Positions 23,376 through 34,169 of a stretch of 64,000 bases of DNA are shown here, in pieces. The translations under genes were made by a program, and so were the position numbers. Location of the stretch: assembly GCA_014529385.2 (NCBI GenBank), contig CM043966.1, forward strand, positions 101,785,587 through 101,849,586. Direction: 5' to 3'. Each line of letters opens with the position of its first letter. Within the stretch, counting starts at the first letter, position 1. A model generated the notes under the pieces. That model was not told the origin of the DNA. It ran no database searches and was given only the letters and a program-made list of their open reading frames with translations. The stretch comes from Adiantum capillus-veneris (taxonomy: Eukaryota > Streptophyta > Polypodiopsida > Polypodiales > Pteridaceae).

Positions 23376-23449
23376 GGCTGCCACAAGGGCGCGCATTATG
23401 TCCATCCATAGGCCTCTGGAAGCCCCAAATGCGCGCCCTTGTGGCAGCC
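23376..23449. terminator. Perfect 22-bp inverted repeat with 30-base loop
   Basis: The arms 23376-23397 and 23428-23449 are exact reverse complements (core CTGCCACAAGGGCGCGCATT) around a 30-base spacer. The hairpin sits between two converging transcription units. A role in transcript 3'-end formation, or as an element-internal repeat, is inference. Confidence 0.6.
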
Positions 23450-23829
23450 AACTTGGGGGCATTCCAAGCCATTTTGAACACTTTGTAGATGTTTTTGCCA
23501 TGCAATAGTGAGTGACATAGCATGGATACATCAGGAAGTGCATGCCCCACTTAGCCAAGGTGCTAAACGTAGGCAATTTTCCACAATAACAAGCTAATGG
23601 CTACATACATACAATAGAAGATAGACAAAACTTGAACCACTGCTACATTGCATGGTGCAGAATTAAAACAATACATTACGCACTGGGGTATACAATAAAA
23701 GACGCTTATATTCAAATTCTTCCCAATACAATGCACAGAGTGGGATATAGAATCAAAAGACGCTTGTATTCAAATTCTTCCCAATCTTGGAGTTCCGTAA
23801 ATACAAAAAGGTGGATGCCTAATTACAAG

Positions 23830-24676
23830 CTACTCCTCATGGCGCAAACGGCGAGCAAGATGCATATCCTTGGGCATAATAGTTACACGCTTTGCATGGA
23901 TGGAACAAAGGTTAGAATCCTCGAATATGCCAGTTAAATATTGCTCTGCTGCCTCTTGGACTGCCTCTATGGCCACGGCGCCCATCCGAAACTGAGTGTT
24001 GTACAATTGCAAAACCTCCCTGCATAGCCTTGCAAAAGGGGCCCTCCGAATCAAGAGCTCGATGCTCTTGTGATAGTGTCGAATCTCCGCAAAATCACGG
24101 CTGCGATTTCGTACCTTCTGAGGTCGACGTGGAGATGCTTTTTTGGCACGAGTCGGGGCAGCTTGCTTCCTCTTCTTGTAGACAATGCTCTTTCTCTTTT
24201 TTTTCTGCACAGGCACTTCCAACACCTCATAATCGGATTCCACCCACTCTCCATCTGATTCTTGCTCTTCACTATCGATCGGATGTGATGGTGTAGGTCC
24301 ACTCCCTTTAGAAAGTGTCTTACCCCCAATAGACATGTGAGCCTGATAAGTTTGTATTTGGACGCCAACCCATGGGGAATCTTCATCCGTTTGTGTCTCT
24401 TCGGAGCCTTCTGACGGCTGCTTTTGGCTGTTTGTTTCTTTGCCCTGGTCGCTCTCATCCTCCCTGTTGCCATCAGAATCGTTGGAGTCCGATGAATAGA
24501 CAACAAGACGATGCTTCCGTCTCTCTTTTGCCATGCTGATTTGAAGCTCCAGCTTCTTCTGTGTGGACTTCACCTTGAGCTTGTGAAGTTCCAGCTTCTG
24601 TTGCTGTACCTTTGAGTCGTTGGCCATCCGGTCCCTCTAGATATGCAATCCTAGCCGTTTGTTTTGTTCGTGCCAT
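23830..24676 (-). pseudogene. Histone H3-like protein with long linker; H3-type tail start in another frame
   Basis: The open frame 24627-23830 (265 aa) ends in an unmistakable H3 histone fold of about 87 residues (23830-24093). It includes [53 protein letters not shown] and the ending LARRLRHEE. Loop 1 has the length of canonical H3, not the longer loop of centromeric H3. Just before the fold is [19 protein letters not shown], which parallels the K18-K27 part of an H3 tail. The first 150 residues are unlike H3: a Lys/Gln-rich helix, an acidic DSNDSDG stretch and KKKRKS. An ATG at 24676, behind a TATA-like box, opens MARTKQTAR, identical to the start of H3, but its frame differs by one base from the fold frame. 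A frameshift or an intron I cannot place would join them. It would act in chromatin. Confidence 0.85.
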
Positions 24677-24720
24677 GGTTGCACCTAGTAGGGAAGATGA
24701 CAAAATGAGCCCCTTCAACC

Positions 24721-24728
24721 TTTAAATA
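24721..24728 (-). promoter_or_regulatory. TATA-like box before the H3-type start
   Basis: The minus strand reads CCTATTTAAAGG, about 45-50 bases upstream of the ATG at 24676. This favours that ATG (MARTKQTAR) as the natural start of the H3-like gene. Confidence 0.5.
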
Positions 24729-24817
24729 GGTTTTTTTGAGATTTGGGCCCTTCCACACTATGCGGCCAATTGAGTGAAACTCAAATAAAGCAATTGAATT
24801 GAACAACTAAACCAGGA

Positions 24818-27691
24818 TCATGCGGACGGCTGACGCGACGCCCAAACGCTGCCTTTTCGATATTTAGCTGCACGCCAAGCTTCGTGGCCGAGGGACGCTC
24901 TCGAGCGTTTCCACTTCTCGGATGTTGCAGTACGGGAAGCGTTGCGTAACTGCTTTGCTAACATCGATTCTCTTGCTTTCTCAATAGTACGAGTTCTCCC
25001 AAAGGTGTGCCTAAAAAACCAATTAAACATCTCTTGGAGGTAGTTGGAGTGTGAACTACCACCACCATGCCGAGTATTCTTGAAGTAGACTCTTTTTGCT
25101 CGATAGTGGGACTTCTCCATGCCTTGTGTACTCCATATATCAAGCGAACCGTAGCGGTCCATGAAGTATGCACCATGCGCATAGAGAATGTGCTAAAACA
25201 ACCAAAAAGGAGATAAGCGAATAGAAAAGTTACATTTTCAAACATTGCATATGTATTAAGTCCATTAAAACAAACCATGTAGTGTGTAATTTTGCTTTCA
25301 GACCATCCGTCCTTAGCGGCCTTTGTGAATTCATAAAGCTCCTTCTTGAACTCCTCTCGCTACTCAACGGTGGTGCTTGAAAGATTCATCAATTGCACAA
25401 CCTTTTAAAAGGATGACCATACTAGCTTGCGTTGGTTAGCAACCTCCACATTGGGATCTTTGTCCGTCGTGCATGAACACAAATCTTTCCTCAACTCCCA
25501 CCGCTTCTCACTTGCTAGATCGACACTTGCCTTGGATACCTGCATTGGAGACTTTGACATCTTCTTGAAAAATCGACGTGCTTTGGCTCCATTCATGGAA
25601 ACCTTCTGTGCCACCTCATATGTATTCTCCCTACAAGTCTCTGTTACAATGTTCACCCTTGATCGGTGACATCCAATCTCATTAAGGAGCATCTCCACCC
25701 CCCGCAAGGAGTCTTTTGACCGTTGAAGGGGCTTCATTGTGAAAGCATAATCAATGTGATGCTTTAAGATCCTATCAAATATTCGCATAAACGCATGCAA
25801 TGTGCAAAAGTGAACATTGTTGAGGGAGAAGGGAATTATGGGGTTCCACCCAGGATCTTTGCTGTCCCTATTGGGCACCTGCAGCATATCACATGAAAGA
25901 ACCGAACTTTGCCACTCCCTATTTATATGGTCATCATTATCATCGTCCTGACCTTCCACTTGAGTTGCTCAACTTGTCTTGTGCCCTTTCGTACAGAATG
26001 GACAGGGAAGTAAAGAATTTGCACCTTGTTTGCATCCAAGCATGCACTTTATGGTCTTTAGATCACCACCTAAATGTCATTCAACATCAAACTCCCCACG
26101 TCCTGGAACCATGAGCTTCTCACCGTTTATTTGAGCTTTAATGACCTCTGTGACCCATGGGATTCTACTGAAAATCCATGCAAGGACTTCATGTGTCTCT
26201 TTCAGAACTTCAATTGCACCAAGCCACCATATATCCTTCTCTGATTGCACACTAAAAGAGGGCTTTGTCGCTTCACTCGAACTGCAAGATTGCTTGGCAT
26301 AAGCTAGGGCTTCATTCATAAGCGTGATGCTCATTCTCTCCAACTTTCTCCCTTTAACAATTACACACTCATCCAACTTCAGCACGAACACAAGCTTGCC
26401 TTCAAGAACTGCCAACAACATAAAGCCTCAGAATGCATGTTATGACACATCATAGAGCATGTAGGCAACTCTAAACTAACCTGCATCACTCAAATTGTAG
26501 AAAACAGCCATGGACTGCTGCAATCGTATCAAGTCCACAAAGATATTGTTGAATTTGGTGTAAACAAACCCTTTGGTCCGCAACACACTGTTAGAAACAG
26601 CACCGCTTCCCTTCCCACAGCCCTTCCTTCCTTGTGATTTGCTACGGAGCGGCTGAAGAGGCATCGTGTCTTCAATATACAAGTAGTCCCCTAATCGGTG
26701 AACAACATCTTCATTTGACACCTTCTTGGCAATCTGCACTCTGTGAGGAAGTGGGAATAGGTTTTCCGTGACTCCTCGACTTCTTAATGCATCTTTTAAC
26801 ACTTGATGTATTGCTTGATAGCCCTTGGTACTAATCCCAACAGCATCAAAAATATCCTGAACATCTAGATCAGTGACAATATTAGAAAAATCTCTAAGAA
26901 CTCTCTTAGTGATTGCGTCTTTCAAGTGTTTTGCCTCTGGAGCATCAAGCATCCCAATAAAATCCTCTTTGTTGAAACAAGAACGAAGTAAAGTAGCTCT
27001 AGCTGATGCATTCTCGCCGCCGCACGTTTCTTGGACGAAGTTCCTATTGCCCAAAACAACAATGATGATCCGTATTAAACTTAAACAACATGAGGGATAG
27101 AACATGTTACATCATAGCTGTCACCCTTCGTTTTCTTGCACCTCCACGTGGTGCAAGAGTCTGAATTTCGGACAACTCTCGTTTCCTCACCCTACCTCCC
27201 ATGGCAGTACTCTTCATGCGTGAAAGATTATCCTCAAGCTTTTTAATTACATTTTCCTTGGTTGTGATGGTGCTCTTTTCCTCCTCAAGCGCACTAGTAT
27301 CTGTTTGCATTTGAGCTTCAAGATTGTGGAAACTCCCATTGAGCAACTGCGAATGACGCAAGTAGATCTCGGACCGCGCAATCTCGTGTTTGTTGAGTCT
27401 CTTGCAGTAGCCCAACAAAGCTTGCTCTCCATTTCCAACGTATTGCAACAGTGATGTAATGTTTGTAAAAGACGGATGAACATTGAGAGAAGGATCCTTT
27501 GGATACAAGCATCCGTCTGTCTAGAGATCCACATTCTTCTCCTCTTGAGCGCGGCGTTCGTTGGCTGAAGGTAATGTACCCAAGCATGTTTTCTTTGTCG
27601 GAACATACTCTTGAAGTAGGCGTAGGAAAAGCCCTGGAGACCTACCGCGTGAAGAGCTTGCTGGGACATTGGTCACGTCGTCAAGAGGCAT
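24818..27691 (-). pseudogene. Transposase-like protein, four exons, 883 codons, five in-frame stops
   Basis: Exons are 27691-27111, 27043-26481, 26408-25276 and 25192-24818. The introns of 67, 72 and 83 bp all begin GT and end AG, and every junction keeps phase, giving 884 codons with the stop. In-frame stops are at 27521 (TAG), 26077 (TGA), 25969 (TGA), 25405 (TAA) and 25360 (TAG). In the third exon, GGDLKTIKCMLGCKQGANS with LLPCPFCTKGH resembles the conserved GDLK...CPxC block of a DDE-type transposase group I have seen in animal and plant repeats. It is followed by HFCTLHAFMRIFDRILKHHI and, in exon 4, GSLDIWSTQGMEKSHYRAK. Exon 1 has a coiled coil and a basic end (GGARKRR). I cannot name the superfamily. 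It would cut and join the element ends. Confidence 0.72.
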
Positions 27692-27759
27692 TGTAGGATG
27701 GAGAGATGGAGCTTGAAGGATGGAGAGATGGGTGCGTAGGTGCAGGTGCAAGGGGGATG

Positions 27760-28140
27760 GGTGTAGGAGAGGAGCTTAGATTAGGAGAGAGAGTTTTCAA
27801 TTTTGGGGGGAATTTTCTAAAAGTTTGGAGGGAGTCAAAAAATGTTGAATTTTGAGTAACTTAACTTAAAAAACTTCTTTTTATTATGTGTATATGTTGG
27901 GGATACTTTTTAGGGGGGAATAGATTTTTTTTGAAAGTTTTTGAAAAAAGTCATTTTTTTGACCTCTTTGACCCACGGATTTGCTTAGGTGGCATGGGAG
28001 AGTTAAGAGGCCACTTACAAGTTGGCCAAAAAGGTAGAGAGAGAAGACCCCGTACTTTTCAAATGGTTTACCCCCCACCTTCCCTACTTTTTAAATGGTT
28101 ACCCCCCCCCCCCCCCCCCCCCCGCCCCCCTTCCCCCTAC
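27760..28140. repeat. Candidate right terminal region of the large DNA transposon
   Basis: GAGAGAGAGTTTTC then ATTTTGGGGGGAA (27785-27811), and farther out a long C-tract after GGTTA (28097-28123), mirror the left terminal region at 18.88-19.08 kb in inverted orientation. The match is weak between these landmarks. No target duplication could be identified by eye. Confidence 0.35.
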
Positions 28141-28324
28141 CTTTTTAGGGGTCAAAGGTGGAGGAGACCCTACCAAAATAGCCCTATTCAAAGCCTTTGT
28201 CCCCCTTAATCTTGGCAGGCTTCCTTTAAATTAGGGATTCTTACAAGGCCCATGGAGAGTCCATTTTTTTCCTAATGGTCTAGCGGGACGTGCTGTCCAA
28301 AGGTGATGTGCCATCGCAATCTAC

Positions 28325-29060
28325 TCTGGTGTGAACTGAGACAAAAATGAACCCATCTGCTCGGGTGACATACCGGCGGGAGTGACAGGAAAATTAAAAC
28401 TAGGAGAGTATGGCTCATCGTCATCGGCCATGGCTAATCATACACAAATAACACCCACAAAATACGTTAGTTTACGGAGGACATGCTTAATGAATACAAA
28501 TAGCAAATCAATAAAGTTGCTACACAAATAAATTAATTTAAAGTTTATTGTAGACTAATAAAAAGAGTTCTACAAAAGAGTTCCTAGCAAAAATCATTAG
28601 TTAATCTCTCATCCTCAATGAGATCTGATGTACCAAAGATGTCTATCATCGAACTCTACTTCTTCGTCACTCTCCGCATCAGCTTCAGTATTTGACACCT
28701 CATTTCTAGGTTCAGACGATTTCTCACTGCTGACATCCACCTCAAAATCAAAACTCAAAGTTTCCGTTGGTCATGTGCTTTGTTCATGAGTCACCTCTTT
28801 GACCTCAACATCCAATCCTTCACACACTTGCTTGCTACGTGGAGTAACTTGAACAACATAGAGCCAGCTGGATTTAGAGAGATCATTCTCATCATTTTCT
28901 ATTCATCTTGGATCGTATATGAACACAACTTGTTCGCAATGTTGAGGAAGTACGAATGTATCCTGTGCATCTATCCATAACCGCCTAGAGTTCACTTGAA
29001 TCAATCCACTCTTGTCTTTACGCACAGTTGCATTAGGATCTCTGCACAACTCAGAACCCA
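28325..29060 (-). pseudogene. CACTA-like transposon remnant (DUF4216-type segment)
   Basis: On the minus strand, 29041 leftward reads GLIQVNSRRLWIDAQDTFVL, then PQHCEQVVFIYDP, a stop, and SSWLYVVQVTPRSKQVCEGL. This matches the layout of the DUF4216 C-terminal domain of En/Spm (CACTA) transposase proteins, where a vn...dpFvLa.q..QVfyv block is diagnostic. To the left, at 28431, a separate ATG starts MADDDEPYSPSFNFPVTPAG and meets a TAG after about 36 codons. The whole region is decayed, and transposition function is lost. Confidence 0.5.
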
Positions 29061-29447
29061 TGGACCTTTTGGTATAGAAAACTTTCCATTGGGTTTAAGT
29101 TGAGGCCACATCTCTGGCATTCGACCCACAACCTACAGGTCAACTCTTTGGGCCTTGCTCTCTCTCTTTTCAGTGTTGGTTTTCCATATGATCTCTTCCA
29201 CATTCTTGAAGATGTGCATTGGGTCAAGCAAATGATTAATTAGCATGTCACTCCAGTATGAGATACAATGTATTTACCTGAAAATGTATTTACCTAAAAT
29301 CTCTAGGACTGAGGCGTCAGACCAACCGTAGACAGACTACAAATTAAGCATTGCCAACGCGGTACAAAGAACTGAGATTTTTGCACCACTACAAAGTGGC
29401 ATGCATGCACGACTTTGCATCATCTCGCCCTCGTTGCTATCATGCTG

Positions 29448-29798
29448 TCAATATGAAAGGGACGACTGAGGTTGGTCTGCAGTATTGCATTCAATGTTGT
29501 CATCTTCTATGTTTCCAATGATGGGATCCATGTCAAAGAACGCGTCCAACATCTGCTCTATCTCTACTTCTTGAAATGCCACATCAGGTATTGGTTGGGA
29601 GGACTCAGTTGATGGTTGCTCGTTTGAAAATCGTCTTCTCTGGGATGAATTTGGAGCAATATCTACTTGCATAGTTTGACCTTGTAGTTGCTCCGTCGGA
29701 AAGAGATCATGATTGCGTATGTGTTAGTCGTAAATTTTTTGTTTTTGAAAGATTTGATGCCTGCAATGCGCACAAGGATACGCCATCCTACCATCCAT
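29448..29798 (-). pseudogene. C2H2 zinc-finger N-terminal remnant linked to the CACTA-like sequence
   Basis: The ATG at 29798 gives MDGRMAYPCAHC followed by a stop and HIRNHDLF, forming a Cys2-His2 finger (C-x2-C-x13-H-x3-H) broken by a TAA between its halves. An acidic tail follows (QEVEIEQMLDAFFDMDPIIG). It lies upstream of the DUF4216-type segment on the same strand. It could be the DNA-binding start of the same element, which is inference from position. Confidence 0.5.
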
Positions 29799-29879
29799 AC
29801 TTTATCTACCATTGATGCAACAAATAATTAAAACACTCTAGTTGTTATAACTACATACTACTAAGTACATGACAATACA

Positions 29880-30350
29880 TGACAACCTCACATTCTCTAG
29901 CCAAGCCCGATCCCCGCACACCTCGGTCTAGAGGTGCACGGAGATTGGGACCACAGGGTAATAATCTCGTCTTTATTGATCAATGACTATATTTAAGGTT
30001 CTTCAAGTCTGTGTGCACTTTGGAAGTCCGATTGAGTTTTTTCAACTATTTGCTGCTAGCTCTAACAACCTCACATTCTCTAGCTAGGCCCGATCCGTGC
30101 ACACCTCAGTCTAGAGATAAGGTAATAATCTTGTCTTTATTGGTCAATGAATATATATTGAGTTTCTTGAAGTCTATGTGCACTTTTGAAGTCCGATTTG
30201 CTGCTAGCTCGAGATGTAACAATCTCACATTCAACTATTTTCTGCTAGCTCGAGCTCTAATAATCTCCCGTCCGATCCCCGCACACCTCGTTCTAGAGGT
30301 GCATGGAGATTAGGACCATAGGTCAATGACTATATATTAGTGTTTTTGAA
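29880..30350. repeat. Tandem repeat, ~180-bp period
   Basis: ACAACCTCACATTCTCTAG occurs at 29882 and 30064. GCACACCTC followed by (G/A)GTCTAGAGRT recurs near 29917, 30098 and 30285. No gene. Confidence 0.8.
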
Positions 30351-31135
30351 GTTTGTGTGTGCCTAACCTAACCTATAACCAAATTAAACCTAACCTATAA
30401 CAAAACCTAACCGAAGTCCGTTTGCGTTTTTTAAAGTATACAAGTCATTCTTGAAGTCCGTTTGTATTTTTTCTACTTTTTTTTACTAGCTCTAACCTAA
30501 CTTATAATCTGACCTAACCTATAACTTAAACCTAGCCTAACCTAATGTAAACTAACCTATAACCTAAACCTAACTCATAACTTAAGCTAATTGAAGTCCG
30601 TTTGCATGTTTAGAAGTATATGAGTCATCTTCGAAGTTCGTTTTCATTTTTTCTATTATTCATTTGTCGCTAGCTCTAACCTAACTTATAATCTCACCTA
30701 ACCTGTAACCTAAACCTAACCTATAGGCTAACCTAACTGAAGTCCGTTTGCATTTTTTGAAGTACACGAGTCATCTTCCAAGTCCGTTTGTGGTTTTTCT
30801 TCTTTTTGTCGCTAACTCTTACCTAACCTAAATCTAACCTAACCTATAACCTAAACCTAACCTAACCTAATCTATACATAACCTATAACCTATAGGCTAA
30901 CCTAACGAAACATAACCTATAACCTATAGGCTAGCCTAACCGAAGCCCTCTTGCGTTTTTTGAAGTGCACGACTCATCTTCGAAGTCCGTTTGCATTTTT
31001 TCTACTATTTGTCGCTAGCTTTAACCTAACCTATAACCGAAACCTACGCTAACCTAACCTAACCTAAACCTAACCTATAACCTAACCTAACCAAAGTCCG
31101 TTTGCGTTTTTAGAAGTACACAAGTCATCTTTGTT
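30351..31135. repeat. Complex satellite: CCTAA-rich blocks alternating with a GAAGTCCGTTTGC unit
   Basis: Runs of CCTAACCTAACCTATAACCT alternate with a block containing GAAGTCCGTTTGC (about 30413, 30595, 30738, 30979 and 31095) and TGTCGCTAGCTCTAACCTAA. The higher-order period is about 150-190 bp. No coding potential. Confidence 0.85.
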
Positions 31136-31800
31136 TGGTCGTTAATAGATAGACCTTGTGTTCAAATAGTTAGAAATTATGGTATGGTGTGTAAAGCCAC
31201 TTAGGTTAGGCTGCTCCAAATTGGATTATGATAGCAATTAGCCATTTCAATCCTCTTAGGGCTAGCCACCTAGGGTTAACGTCTTAGAACTCGTGTTGGT
31301 TTAGCCGCTAATAGATGGCCGTATTTTGGAGTGTTAGGGTGTGCTATGTAAAGTTGCCTAGGTTTGGCCGCTCCAAATTGGAATAGTGTAGCGTTTTTCC
31401 ATTTCAATCTGCTTAGGACTAGCCACTTAGGGTTCTATGGATTCATGTTTAGCCGCTAATAGACGGCGCACCATGTTCAGACGGTCCATTAGGGAACACT
31501 ATGTAAAGCCGCTAAGGTAAAGCGCTCTAAAGCATATTAGGATATCGTTAAGCCATTTAGTCTGCTAAGGGTTATCGGCTTTAGATTGGCCACTTTTATT
31601 TTGGCTGTTAATTCATTACTACAGTTAGAGCGTTAGGGTAGGCTATGTAAATCTGCTTAGGTTTGGCAACTTCTAATTTGGTCGCTCCAAATCCAATTAG
31701 TACTGTAGCACTTGGCCATTTCAGTCTGCTAATAGGCTTAGAGGGTTATGGTTTAGATGTGATTAGATGGTTGTATTTGGACATTTCACCGATAAGTGTT
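31136..31800. repeat. Tandem repeat, ~150-165-bp period
   Basis: Units start near 31138, 31302, 31451 and 31603. Each has a variant of TAGCCGCTAATAGATGGCC, then a 'gctatgtaaa-gcc' segment and 'CTCCAAATTGG'. Divergence is high. Confidence 0.75.
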
Positions 31801-32170
31801 TAGATTAACATAAAAGTACATAAGTTCTAATTGTCCGAACACAACGTCCATCTATAATCTAAACATGAGTTAACTTAACATATAACCTAACCTAACTTTT
31901 TACATACAACCTATAACCTAACCTAACATATAACCTAACTTGTTGCCTAAACCTAACCTATAATTTAGCTAACCTACCCTATAACCTATAACCTAACTTA
32001 AAACTTAATTGAACCTTTAATTTAAACCTAATTACTTAGAAACTAACCTATAAGCTAACCTAACCTACCATGACTTAACGTATAACCTAACTTATAACTT
32101 AACATATAACCTATATATACCCTAGCCTAACATATAACCTAACCAAAACCTAAAACCTAAACCTCATCAA
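31801..32170. repeat. Degenerate CCTAA / CCTATAACCTAA array
   Basis: Short irregular repeats of AACCTAACCTATAACCT continue the array of 30.4-31.1 kb. Copies of the plant telomere unit CCCTAAA do not predominate. Confidence 0.75.
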
Positions 32171-33891
32171 GCGCATAATGTCAAAAACGACATAATTAAA
32201 AACAAAATTTCTTCAAAACAAGATTTTTTCATAAACCAAAGGAAATTTTTTCATAATCCAAAATGAAATTTCACAACACAAACCATAATTTCTTTACAAG
32301 CATTGCAAGTTTAAAGCATGAAATTTTTTTTAATCAATATACAAATTAATTTAAATAAATTTAATATGCATTAAAAGTTCAAGCACTCACATGCGGCCTA
32401 TTTGAGCAAGAAAAGGTGTTATAAATGTCTGCAAACTTAGAAAAAACGCACACACACAGACACCATGTTAAACCCTAAACCGTAAACCTACAAGTAAACT
32501 TGAAAACAATCTCACCGTAGTGCTATGGAGTAGTCCACGAGTAAAATTAGCACCTCCGATAACTTGTTTCGCACCAGATCTGCAACAGGTGAGGAAGAAG
32601 AGAGAAAGAGAAAAGGTACAAGAATAATAAAATGCATTGGGAAAGCCAACGGGTTCATTTTTTGCAACGTTCGATGGTGCAGAAGTCGGTAGAGGTGTCA
32701 GAATAAGTTTCGATATACGCGCCGGAAAATACTTTGGAATAGGTATCAGAAAACACATAGAAAAAGTCTTCCAAAAATTTAAAATTGAATTTTTTTAAAA
32801 CTGCATCTCCCTCCATACTTACCTACACATATACCGACGCCCCCCATTGGCGCCAATAATTTGATGTCGGAATTTAAGTGACCTCTTATAGTGAATAGAG
32901 AGAGGCATAGAGATGGTGTAATTACATGTAGAGCTCATATGAGAGCTATGGAAGTAAAAGGGGAGGTTAATGGTAAAGAGGGTGAGAGAAACCACGGAAA
33001 GTGCAAGTTTGAGTGAGGCATGGAGAGGAATGAGTGTGGGTATGTGTGTGGAAGTGAATGGAGGTGAGAGAAGACTAGGGTGACTTCTGAAAAAAAAAGT
33101 GGGCTGACTGGGACCCAAAAACAAATATCATATCTCAGCGGTGGTAGCTCCAAAAATTATGAAAAACTTTGAGGTGATTGTTCAACTTGTGAACTAAATG
33201 TTTCATTTTGGACGCATCCTCAAATTTGGAGTGGAGGTGGACGCTAAAAATCCCACCAAATTGCATGTTTTTCCTCCTAGAAAAGTCTTCAGTGGCCCCC
33301 CTTTTGTTGAACTTCCATAAGGCTCCAAAGATGAGCCCCTCCTTGCGTGAGAGCATGACCTAATAGATTCTTAGGGTTTTAAAACTATGCATGGTTGTGG
33401 ATTATGCATAAATATAATATATGGATATGATGAAAAAAAACATGTTAGTATATATAAACAATTTATGGAATCTAGAATAGTGTGATCTATAGATATAAAA
33501 AATAAATATCTGAAAATATAGGGAATCAAATGAGGAGGGCCCTTATTTGTCTTTATTGATGTATATTTATTTACAAGAGGTAAGAAAAAATACCTATAGA
33601 AAATAGGAAGTTAGTGAAAGGCAATGTACCTGATGATGGAAGATATTTTTTGAGGTTTTTCCTTGGAGTGGATTCACATCAAAAATAAGAGAATCTTGCA
33701 TGAAAAGTTTTCTATATGGAATAAAGAGTATGCAAAATGGTAAGAAAAATTATGGTATGGTGAGTCAATGTATATAGCATACATAGGAAAATAATGTACA
33801 TCCAGGTAGAGATATTTAAATAATACCAAATTAATTATGAGATTTATATTTAGGCCCTATACACAATGGAATATTTACACACAAATGGGCC

Positions 33892-33935
<44 letters not shown>

Positions 33936-34169
33936 TTAATTTACTTTTTTGGTTCAACTAACCCAGTGACTAACTAATTAAGGGTTTTTAAGGATGAAAA
34001 AGTCCCCTAACTTACACACACCTATGTAAAGTGAAAGGATGAGGATAACCACATTGTTTGAGTGATTTGATAGGGTGAGGTATCTCACCATGGAAATTTT
34101 GAATATCCAAAAAACGGCTATCACTAGGAGCAACAGACTTGTTTTGGAATAGGCATAATACGACCTCTT
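32171..34169. other. AT-rich sequence without a supported gene; possible LTR edge
   Basis: The palindrome TTGGCGCCAA at 32848-32857 is followed on the minus strand by TGGGGGCGTC. This resembles the primer-binding site that follows the 5' LTR of many plant Ty3 elements, and a TG begins at 32863 on the other side. I could not find the matching LTR. A pure (AT)n tract lies at about 33895-33932. Nothing else is recognised. Confidence 0.3.

Larger units (their letters stand above)
22560..23829. other. Intergenic region between convergent genes, with tandem repeat and hairpins
   Basis: No gene is supported. It contains a ~160-bp tandem duplication (about 22900-23225, with TACCCAGGTAACCTTAAGCC at 22972 and 23135). 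It also contains two inverted-repeat hairpins with related arms (22793-22863 and 23376-23449). A shorter near-repeat is at 23690-23790 (AAGACGCTTRTATTCAAATT twice). Confidence 0.7.

Noticed and set aside
23830-24093. Centromeric histone H3 (CENH3)
   Set aside because: Loop 1 has canonical H3 length and the C-terminal part ([16 protein letters not shown]) is close to ordinary H3. The extended N-terminal part alone does not make it CENH3.
18840-28140. Endogenous giant virus or virophage segment (histone plus convergent genes with hairpins)
   Set aside because: The genes are spliced with plant-like introns and include a transposase-like protein. I saw no capsid, viral polymerase or packaging ATPase.
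30360-32165. True telomere or chromosome end
   Set aside because: The array is degenerate, mixed with longer units and flanked on both sides by transposon sequence, and the plant unit CCCTAAA is not the main motif.
29880-32165. CRISPR-like repeat-spacer array
   Set aside because: Repeat units are long, diverged and head-to-tail without unique spacers of uniform size, and the genome is clearly eukaryotic.
32819-33360. Complete LTR element starting at the TTGGCGCCAA site
   Set aside because: A primer-site-like motif is present, but no second LTR or coding region was found. Kept only as a note.
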